NCBI GenBank assembly: GCA_021443605.1
Contig: JABUTQ010000334.1
Location: forward strand, 1-5,072
DNA: 5,072 bases
From: Bacteroidales bacterium
GTDB lineage: Bacteria; Bacteroidota; Bacteroidia; Bacteroidales; UBA932
Direction of reading: 5' to 3'
Positions 1 through 5,072 of this stretch are shown piece by piece; the first letter of the stretch is position 1; every line of letters starts with the position of its first letter. The position numbers and the translations under genes were made by a program. The notes beneath the pieces are model-generated. The model searched no databases and was not told the DNA's origin. It saw nothing but the letters and a program-made list of their open reading frames with translations.

Positions 1-207
1 AATGCTGAAAACAAGGAATTTGTATCGGCAAGGGACAGATATATCCCCGGCAGGAGCATACGAGGGGCTTTTCAGGCGGAGCTTGAAAGGAACCGGAAAC
101 AGGCAGGTAACGCCAAGGTCAAGAAGGTGATAATGCTGATTACCATTGCTGCAGCTCTAATTGCTGCATATTATCTGGCAGAGGGATTTGTGGAGCTTTT
201 GAGATAA
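1..207 (+). CDS. C-terminal part of an unrecognised protein ending in one membrane helix (5'-truncated)
   Basis: Frame 1 is open from the first base to a TAA at 205-207, giving 68 residues with the start lying outside the window. I do not recognise the family. The visible part is a hydrophilic, strongly charged stretch (about residues 1-42, including SARDRYIPGRS and ELERNRKQAG), then a basic cluster KVKK, then one hydrophobic helix (about residues 43-63, VIMLITIAAALIAAYYLAE) and a short tail ending ELLR. With the basic residues just before the helix, the positive-inside rule suggests the charged part is cytoplasmic and the protein is tail-anchored in the inner membrane, or that this is its last helix. 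The reading frame ends 2 bases before mutL, so the two genes are almost certainly co-transcribed. No function can be assigned. It could be a small protein of about 80-110 residues or the end of a much larger one. Confidence 0.6.
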   Translation, partial: NAENKEFVSARDRYIPGRSIRGAFQAELERNRKQAGNAKVKKVIMLITIAAALIAAYYLAEGFVELLR

Positions 208-209
208 AT

Positions 210-1982
210 ATGATAAGGGTACTTCCGAACAACATAGCAAATCTTATTGCGGCAGGAGAAGTTGTATCCCGGCCGGCATCAGCTGCCAAGGAGTTGATGG
301 AGAACAGCATAGATGCAGGTGCAGACAATATACAGCTCGTAATTCTCGACTCAGGCCGCACTCTTATTCAAGTGATTGACAACGGATGCGGAATGGGGCC
401 GGAAGATGCCGTGTTGTGCTTTGAGCGGCACGCCACCTCCAAGATTGCCGATGCGGAAGACCTTGAAAAGATAATGACTTACGGATTCAGAGGTGAGGCG
501 TTGGCATCTATCGCCGCCGTGGGAGAAGTGGTGCTCAAAACCAGACGGGCACAGGACGAGCTTGGAATACAAGTTACCGCTTCCGCGTCAAAAATCACCG
601 ACACCACCCCAGCATCAACTCCTGTCGGCTGCTACATATCAGTCCGAAATCTATTCTACAATATCCCCGCAAGGAGAAAATTTCTCAAGACAGATGCCGC
701 AGAGATGAGGCATATCATCGCGGAATTCAGCCGCGTGGCTCTTGTAAATCCCGACATATCATTCTCCCTGACACATAATGGCAAGATTCTCTACAATCTG
801 AAAAGCACAAGTTCCAAGAAACAGAGAATCATTGACTTATGCGGAAAAGAGCTGAATAGGGAGCTTGTGGATATCGGCACCGACACTTCCGTAGTGAAAA
901 TACACGGCTATATCGGCAAGCCCGAAGACGCGCGAAAAAGGCTCGGGAACCAGTTCTTGTTCATCAACGGAAGATTTTTCCGCAGCCCATACTTCAACAA
1001 GGCAATATGCAAGCCTTACGAAGGGATGATTCCGGACGGCTATACCCCCTCTTATTTCATCTTTTTAGAGTCAGATCCGTCAAAAATTGACGTAAACATA
1101 CATCCGGCCAAGACGGAGGTGAAGTTTGAAGACGAAGCCGTTGTCTTCGACATCCTCTCCGCGTGTGTGAGGGAGTCTCTTGGTAAGAATTCGTTTGTGC
1201 CGTCACTCGATTTTGATACGGGAACGCAGATAGATTTCCCAATTTCGGGATTCAGGGATTCCGGATACACCGCGCCTCCAAAGGTTAACTACGACCCGCT
1301 TTTCAACCCTTTCGAACACGAGTCTCGCCATTTCGACCACCCCTCAAAACTTGATGCAGTTCCGGATGAATATCTGTCTGAAAACAATTTCTACGGGAAG
1401 ATATTCGAGGACACCACGAATGGAGCATCTCAGGTTATTATCCTTAAAAACAGATACTTGCTCACACCATCGACAGAGGGACTGATGGTTGTGGACCTGA
1501 AGAGGGCAAGGGAAAGGATATTCTTCGAGAGATACCTTCCCCTCCTTGCCGAGCGGCAGCAGATTACGCAACAATCTCTTTTCCCTTTGGAGATTGCACT
1601 CTCGTCAACAGACCACTCCTGCCTGCTGGAAAACTTGCATATCGCTACTGCTATGGGATACGATATCCGCGATTTGGGAGACAATACGATGATTGTATAT
1701 GGCGTTCCTGACGGGATGTCGGCAGACGATGCTGAGGTGAAGCAGCAGATAGACGACATAATCGCCCGTATCCAGCAGGGGGGCTTCGAGGAAGACAGCT
1801 ATGCCGACGCCGCTATGCTTTTGGCCAATTCGGCGGCCCGCATAAACAAAAGAGAAATCACCGTCACTGAGGCTAACTCCATTTTGGATCAATTATTCGC
1901 CTGCCACAACTGCGAAACCGCACCAAGCGGCAAGAAATGTGTAACTATCATCTCACTCAATGATTTAACAAAAGGATTATGA
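210..1982 (+). CDS. mutL: DNA mismatch repair protein MutL
   Basis: MutL is the ATP-driven matchmaker that links mismatch-bound MutS to downstream nicking and excision. The 590-residue product is a full-length family member. The N-terminal GHKL ATPase (about 1-210) shows all motifs: IAAGEVVSRP (13-22), KELMENSIDAG with the general base E28 and Mg-binding N32, DNGCGM (57-62), FERHATSK (71-78) and GFRGEALASI (92-101). The transducer domain carries DVNIHPAKTEVKF (294-306) with the conserved lysine K301. A low-complexity linker (about 331-395) leads to the C-terminal dimerisation domain. There the endonuclease motif expected as DQHAxxExxxxE reads DLKRARERIFFE (429-440), and the expected ACR and CPHGRP motifs are also lost. 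A clamp-binding motif QQSLFP (454-459) is kept. The ATG at 210 gives the canonical MutL N-terminus. Its end overlaps the rhomboid start by 4 bases. Identity is certain; nicking activity is doubtful. Confidence 0.97.
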   Translation: MIRVLPNNIANLIAAGEVVSRPASAAKELMENSIDAGADNIQLVILDSGRTLIQVIDNGCGMGPEDAVLCFERHATSKIADAEDLEKIMTYGFRGEALASIAAVGEVVLKTRRAQDELGIQVTASASKITDTTPASTPVGCYISVRNLFYNIPARRKFLKTDAAEMRHIIAEFSRVALVNPDISFSLTHNGKILYNLKSTSSKKQRIIDLCGKELNRELVDIGTDTSVVKIHGYIGKPEDARKRLGNQFLFINGRFFRSPYFNKAICKPYEGMIPDGYTPSYFIFLESDPSKIDVNIHPAKTEVKFEDEAVVFDILSACVRESLGKNSFVPSLDFDTGTQIDFPISGFRDSGYTAPPKVNYDPLFNPFEHESRHFDHPSKLDAVPDEYLSENNFYGKIFEDTTNGASQVIILKNRYLLTPSTEGLMVVDLKRARERIFFERYLPLLAERQQITQQSLFPLEIALSSTDHSCLLENLHIATAMGYDIRDLGDNTMIVYGVPDGMSADDAEVKQQIDDIIARIQQGGFEEDSYADAAMLLANSAARINKREITVTEANSILDQLFACHNCETAPSGKKCVTIISLNDLTKGL

Positions 1983-2629
1983 TGTTTGACAGACCTTCAT
2001 TTTTGAGTTCGATATCACCGGTTGTAAAAAATCTGGTGATAATCAATACCATTATGCTTATCGGCTCTATGATAATCGGAGACAAGATGTATGAGTATCT
2101 TGCGCTGTTTGCCTTCGAGTCTCCTTTTTTTAAGCCGTATCAGCTTGTTTCACACATGTTTATGCACGGAGGGTTCTGGCACTTGTTCTTCAATATGTAC
2201 ACCCTTGTAATATTTGGGACTGTGCTTGAACGGATATGGGGAAGCCGGAAATTTCTGCTCTTTTATTTTGTGACAGGAATCGGCGCCGGTCTGTGTCACG
2301 ACCTTGTAATGCATATTGAAATTGCAAATGCCGCCGACATTGTGGCACAAAGCCGCCTGCTCGGGACCCCCACAGTGGGAGCATCGGGAGCGATATACGG
2401 TGTACTGCTCGGTTACGGAATGCTCTTCCCCGATAGTCAGCTACAACTTATATTTCCACCTATCACACTGAAAGCCAAATGGTTTGTAATCATATTTGGA
2501 ATCATAGAGCTCACAACGGGACTTACCGGAATGGGTGGCAACATTGCCCATTTCGCACATCTCGGCGGAATGTTGTTCGGCTTGATATTGATACTATATT
2601 GGAAGAAGAATAACCGGATGTATTATTAA
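1979..2629 (+). CDS. Rhomboid family intramembrane serine protease
   Basis: Rhomboids are polytopic inner-membrane proteases that cut transmembrane helices with a Ser-His dyad. The 216-residue product is a compact six-helix rhomboid with no soluble extra domain. The nucleophile lies in GASGAIYG (134-141; S136). The base is H194 in AHLGGMLFG (193-201). The oxyanion-side residues are H68 and N72 in HLFFNM, preceded by SHMFMHGGFWH, and the L1 region has ERIWGS (84-89). By family knowledge it should be active; the substrate is unknown. The ATG at 1979 overlaps the mutL stop (ATGA). A second in-frame ATG follows directly at 1982, and AGGA at 1973-1976 is better spaced for that second start, so the protein may begin one residue later. 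The gene sits directly before the membrane EEP gene. As I recall, related Bacteroidales often carry two consecutive rhomboid genes here, whereas only one is present in this window. Confidence 0.95.
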   Translation: MMFDRPSFLSSISPVVKNLVIINTIMLIGSMIIGDKMYEYLALFAFESPFFKPYQLVSHMFMHGGFWHLFFNMYTLVIFGTVLERIWGSRKFLLFYFVTGIGAGLCHDLVMHIEIANAADIVAQSRLLGTPTVGASGAIYGVLLGYGMLFPDSQLQLIFPPITLKAKWFVIIFGIIELTTGLTGMGGNIAHFAHLGGMLFGLILILYWKKNNRMYY

Positions 2630-2635
2630 TTTGAT

Positions 2636-3718
2636 ATGAACAAAGGGAAAGGGAGAAAAAAAGGGATATCGATATCGGGGATTCTGTTCCGGATAATTGT
2701 GGTGGTGAGTGCGGCCGCACTCATCCTGTCTTACACTGCACCGTATGTCAATCCCACAACATTCTCAATTCCAATGTTTTTCGGGCTGTATTTCATCCCG
2801 ATTCTGTTTATCAACCTTTTTCTTTTGCTAATAGGCCTGCTCAGGTGGAAACGCTATGTTTTCATATCATTCATCGCCCTATTGCCGTCACTTTTCTTCG
2901 CCGACTTGCTGTATAGGACTGGTAAAGAGGAGATTGGCAAAGAAGGAAATTCATACAAAATTCTCACTTACAATGTCGGGAGATTCTCGGCTGCAAAAAA
3001 GGGACTCCCCGAAAGGCTTGCCCTTCAGGAGATTGAGAAATTCGTAATCTCGGACAATCCCGACATCGTATGCCTGCAGGAATTCAGGACCTCCGACACC
3101 ACTGCAGTTTCACAGTTGTTCGGCGGGAAATATCCATACCGTTCATATCACTTTTTCAGAGGGACAAACTGGTTTGGAAATATCACCCTGAGTAAGTTCC
3201 CTATAACGGCATCTGGCGAGCTCACGAACAGCAAGAGTACCAATCTCTGCATCTGGAGCGATATTTCGCTGAAATCCAAGACGATACGAATATACAACTG
3301 TCATCTTGAATCCCTCGCCATATCGTTCACCTCGCTTGTCAAGAAAATGAGCAAGAATCTGGAAATATCAACCGAAGTTGCAGGGGTACACGAAAAACTG
3401 CGAGAAACGGCAATGAAGCGATCCGGACAGGTTGACAAACTGAAAGAGCACCTATCTTCTTGCGACAAACCGCTCATCGTTTGCGGAGACTTCAATGACA
3501 CTCCCATTTCATACACCTATAGAAACTTGAGCAACGGACTCAAAGACAGCTTCGTAGAGGGAGGGAAAGGATTCAGCGCATCTTATTCAATTCTATGGCC
3601 GCTACTCAGGATAGATTATATCCTACTGGATAAGACGATGGAAGCGGACAGGAACGTCATCCAAAGAATACCATATTCGGACCATTATCCCGTAAGTACT
3701 TATATCTACATAAAATGA
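2636..3718 (+). CDS. Membrane-anchored endonuclease/exonuclease/phosphatase (EEP) family protein
   Basis: The 360-residue product has a basic start (NKGKGRKK), three predicted membrane helices (about 16-36, 46-69 and 74-92) and then a complete EEP (DNase I-like, Mg-dependent phosphoesterase) domain from about 106 to the end. Visible catalytic motifs are YNVGRF (N113), CLQEF (E149, metal ligand), NCHLES (H223), GDFND (284-288; D285 and N287), RIDYILL (D327) and SDHYPV (D349 and H350). All key residues of the fold are present, so it should be active. The family covers nucleases, inositol phosphatases and sphingomyelinases, and the substrate cannot be read from the motifs. The RWKR loop (70-73) and basic N-terminus put both on the cytoplasmic side, which places the catalytic domain in the periplasm. 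About residues 227-275 form a lysine-rich helical insertion between the His and GDFND motifs. There is no Shine-Dalgarno sequence; the gene starts 6 bases after the rhomboid stop and overlaps the next gene by ATGA. Confidence 0.9.
   Translation: MNKGKGRKKGISISGILFRIIVVVSAAALILSYTAPYVNPTTFSIPMFFGLYFIPILFINLFLLLIGLLRWKRYVFISFIALLPSLFFADLLYRTGKEEIGKEGNSYKILTYNVGRFSAAKKGLPERLALQEIEKFVISDNPDIVCLQEFRTSDTTAVSQLFGGKYPYRSYHFFRGTNWFGNITLSKFPITASGELTNSKSTNLCIWSDISLKSKTIRIYNCHLESLAISFTSLVKKMSKNLEISTEVAGVHEKLRETAMKRSGQVDKLKEHLSSCDKPLIVCGDFNDTPISYTYRNLSNGLKDSFVEGGKGFSASYSILWPLLRIDYILLDKTMEADRNVIQRIPYSDHYPVSTYIYIK
2706..2723. repeat. 18-bp perfect palindrome inside the EEP gene
   Basis: TGAGTGCGGCCGCACTCA reads identically on both strands with no spacer. 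It lies 71 bases into the EEP coding region and encodes part of the first membrane helix (V24-S-A-A-A-L-I30). One G-T pair and one G-C pair extend it outward (2705/2724 and 2704/2725). Because it has no loop, in RNA it would have to open its central bases to form a hairpin, and it may equally be a dimer-type protein site or chance. No function is known. Confidence 0.5.
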
Positions 3719-4296
3719 TTAACGAAGAAGATCTTCAACTGGAAATTGAAGCTGCCATCGAGATACTCGGCGAAGGCGGCGTAATTCTCTATCCCACAGA
3801 CACTATCTGGGGAATAGGATGCGATGCAACCAACGAAAAAGCAGTGGAACGCGTCTATGAAATCAAGAAAAGGAGCGACAGCAAGAGCCTTATCACTTTG
3901 GTGAGTGACGTCGATATGCTTTACCGCTATGTGAAAGAGGTGCCCGAGATGGCGACCTCCCTTATCGAGGTTAACGACAAACCGATGACTATCATCTATC
4001 CGCAAGGAATCAATCTTGCCGGGAACGTCATTGCCGAGGATGGCAGCGTGGGGATAAGAATCCCTATGCACGAGTTCTGCGTGAAGCTCACAAAAAGGTT
4101 TGGGAAGCCTATAATCTCCACATCTGCAAATATTTCCGGAGAAGATGCACCCGTATCTTTCGAAGATATCAATGCTGAGATTTTCGATGCGGTGGATTGG
4201 ACAGCCGACCCTTGTTTGGAAGAAGGAGCGAGCGGAAAGCCTTCTCAGATTATAAAGATAGGCCTAAGCGGCGAGGTAAAGATTCTCCGTCAATAA
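3715..4296 (+). CDS. tsaC: L-threonylcarbamoyladenylate synthase (TsaC/YrdC/Sua5 family)
   Basis: The enzyme makes threonylcarbamoyl-AMP from threonine, bicarbonate and ATP in the cytoplasm. TsaD and its partners then transfer the group to A37 of ANN-decoding tRNAs (t6A). The 193-residue product is a single YrdC domain of the short TsaC type, without the C-terminal Sua5 extension. Visible motifs are GGVILYPTDTIWGIGCDA (21-38, substrate pocket), YEIKKRSDSKSL (48-59, corresponding to the KxR motif), SVGIRIP in the second half, and STSANISG (135-142, nucleotide-binding loop). The C-terminus PSQIIKI...VKILR matches the usual family ending. The start at 3715 forms an ATGA overlap with the EEP gene, with no Shine-Dalgarno sequence, so translation is probably coupled. 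The stop TAA shares a base with the rsmE start. YrdC paralogues such as YciO exist, but the intact KxR and STSAN motifs favour the t6A enzyme. The symbol tsaC is used on the basis of length. Confidence 0.92.
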   Translation: MINEEDLQLEIEAAIEILGEGGVILYPTDTIWGIGCDATNEKAVERVYEIKKRSDSKSLITLVSDVDMLYRYVKEVPEMATSLIEVNDKPMTIIYPQGINLAGNVIAEDGSVGIRIPMHEFCVKLTKRFGKPIISTSANISGEDAPVSFEDINAEIFDAVDWTADPCLEEGASGKPSQIIKIGLSGEVKILRQ

Positions 4297-5027
4297 TGGA
4301 TTTATTCTATTCAAGGACGATTTCGGAAGGAGACCTTTTCCTGAACGAGGAAGAGTCGGGGCATTGCGTGAAAGTGATGCGTTACCGAGCAGGCGATACC
4401 ATTTTCGTGATTGACGGCACCGGAAATCTCTACGAGTGTGTGATTGTGGATGCCCATCCTAAAAAAGTAGAATTTACAATTTCCTCACAGATTGAAGGTT
4501 ACGGAGCTCATCCATATCGGTTGAATATGGCCGTGGCTCCTCCTAAAAACATAGACCGTTTCGAGTGGTTTTGTGAAAAGGCCACCGAAATTGGGGTTGA
4601 TGAGATTACACCATTGTTCGGTGAATATTCTGAGCGTAAGGTATTTAAGAAAGAGCGATGCGAAAGGTTGATTGTCGCTGCGGCAAAACAATCGCACAAG
4701 GGGGCGATACCTAAGATTTATGAGGCCGTAAGTGTAAAGGATTTTCTCTCGCGGCAATTTCCCGAAGAGGTTTTGAAAATTATTTGCTACTGTGGCGACG
4801 TGGCCGAATATGGTATGACAAAACTTCCTTTGACAACTTTGCTCAATGAAAGCCAGAAGAACGATGTCGTGATAATGATTGGTCCCGAAGGGGATTTTTC
4901 CCGTGCGGAGATTGCGTTGGCAATAGAAAACGGATGGAGGCCGGCATCCATCGGAGATTCCAGATTGCGAATTGAGACGGCCGCCCTCACCGCTGTTGCG
5001 GCGCTGTATCTCAAATCGTCATCCTGA
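4296..5027 (+). CDS. rsmE: 16S rRNA (uracil(1498)-N3)-methyltransferase RsmE
   Basis: RsmE methylates N3 of U1498 in helix 44 of 16S rRNA, near the decoding site, using S-adenosylmethionine. The 243-residue product has the family's usual length. The N-terminal PUA-like domain (about 1-70) opens with MDLFYSR and includes HCVKVMRYRAGD. The SPOUT (trefoil-knot) methyltransferase domain follows with KATEIGVDEITPL and KQSHKGAIPKI, then the knot motifs IGPEGDFS (195-202) and GDSRLRIETAALTAVAAL (about 220-237), the signature SAM-binding region. The frame is open 33 codons further upstream, but that stretch lies inside tsaC. The ATG at 4296 gives the conserved N-terminus and a TAATG junction with tsaC, so it is preferred. 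No Shine-Dalgarno sequence precedes it. The last residues (SSS) and the TGA stop are encoded by a dispersed repeat that begins at about 5017, so the original C-terminus may have been replaced. Confidence 0.96.
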   Translation: MDLFYSRTISEGDLFLNEEESGHCVKVMRYRAGDTIFVIDGTGNLYECVIVDAHPKKVEFTISSQIEGYGAHPYRLNMAVAPPKNIDRFEWFCEKATEIGVDEITPLFGEYSERKVFKKERCERLIVAAAKQSHKGAIPKIYEAVSVKDFLSRQFPEEVLKIICYCGDVAEYGMTKLPLTTLLNESQKNDVVIMIGPEGDFSRAEIALAIENGWRPASIGDSRLRIETAALTAVAALYLKSSS

Positions 5028-5072
5028 GCGCAGCGAAGGATCTCACCGAACAGCATTTCCCGTGGAGATTCT
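5017..5072. repeat. Dispersed intergenic repeat of the 'CATCCTGAGCGCAGCGAAGG' type, cut by the window end
   Basis: The segment opens with CGTCATCCTGAG, then CGCAGCGAAGGATCT (5017-5043). I recognise this as a short repeat scattered in many unrelated bacterial genomes; read on the opposite strand it gives the well-known spurious peptide EILRCAQDD. ATCCT (5021-5025) and AGGAT (5037-5041) form an imperfect inverted repeat. A second, larger inversion pairs AGGATCTC (5037-5044) with GAGATTCT (5065-5072), with one G-T mismatch, around a 20-base loop. This suggests that the window ends where the mirror-image half begins. No T-run follows within view, so a terminator role is not shown. It overlaps the last codons of rsmE, and 5028-5072 contains no gene. 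Confidence 0.75.

Noticed and set aside
1078..1092. Small hairpin CGTCAA-AAA-TTGACG within mutL.
   Set aside because: The arms are only six bases, it encodes the conserved lid region of MutL, and no T-run or other regulatory context accompanies it.
1430..1759. Minus-strand open frame of 109 codons inside mutL.
   Set aside because: It lies antisense to the conserved MutL C-terminal domain and has no recognisable protein features; it is a shadow frame.
2620..2640. TTAATTTG before the EEP start, resembling the Bacteroidota -7 promoter element TAnnTTTG.
   Set aside because: The TA is not at the required distance from TTTG, no matching TTTG upstream element was found, and the gene lies in a compact operon.
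2665..2676. Palindrome GATATCGATATC near the EEP start.
   Set aside because: It is simply two ATATCG codon pairs encoding I-S-I-S; at six pairs it is expected by chance in a window of this size.
3706..4071. Minus-strand open frame of 121 codons opposite tsaC.
   Set aside because: The plus strand carries an unmistakable YrdC-domain protein with family motifs, so the antisense frame is a by-product of its codon usage.
4197..4295. A 33-codon N-terminal extension of RsmE in the open frame upstream of 4296.
   Set aside because: It lies wholly inside tsaC in another frame, is not like RsmE, and the ATG at 4296 gives the conserved MDLFYSR start with a TAATG coupling junction.
4787..5056. Minus-strand open frame of 89 codons beginning MLFGEILRCAQDD.
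   Set aside because: It is antisense to rsmE, and its start is the spurious peptide typical of the dispersed repeat read backwards.

Overview
The window is a tightly packed, single-strand (+) run of housekeeping-type genes. It most likely comes from a member of Bacteroidota, probably Bacteroidales. I infer this from the gene families and their order (MutL, then rhomboid, then membrane-anchored EEP-fold protein, then threonylcarbamoyl-AMP synthase), from the Bacteroidota-like form of several motifs, and from the near absence of Shine-Dalgarno sequences. I cannot name a genus from the sequence alone.

Layout: the 3' end of an unrecognised gene whose product ends in one membrane helix (1-207); mutL, mismatch repair (210-1982); a rhomboid intramembrane protease (1979-2629); a three-helix membrane protein with an endonuclease/exonuclease/phosphatase (EEP) domain (2636-3718); the tRNA t6A enzyme L-threonylcarbamoyladenylate synthase (3715-4296); 16S rRNA m3U1498 methyltransferase RsmE (4296-5027); and a dispersed repeat that begins inside the last codons of rsmE and runs off the window (5017-5072). 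Gene junctions are 2 bp, ATGA overlap, 6 bp, ATGA overlap and TAATG overlap. The whole block therefore looks like one translationally coupled operon. No promoter or terminator is visible inside it, and no gap exceeds a few bases until the final 45 bases.

The genes do not form one pathway. They combine genome maintenance (MutL), a membrane protease and membrane EEP enzyme of unknown substrate that may work in or across the inner membrane, and two translation-fidelity RNA modification enzymes (tRNA A37 and 16S U1498).

I do not see a new defence or mobile system. The points most worth a second look are: a MutL whose C-terminal endonuclease motifs are degraded while its clamp-binding motif is intact; an 18-bp perfect palindrome early in the EEP gene; the predicted periplasmic placement of the EEP domain; and the dispersed repeat that supplies the rsmE stop codon.
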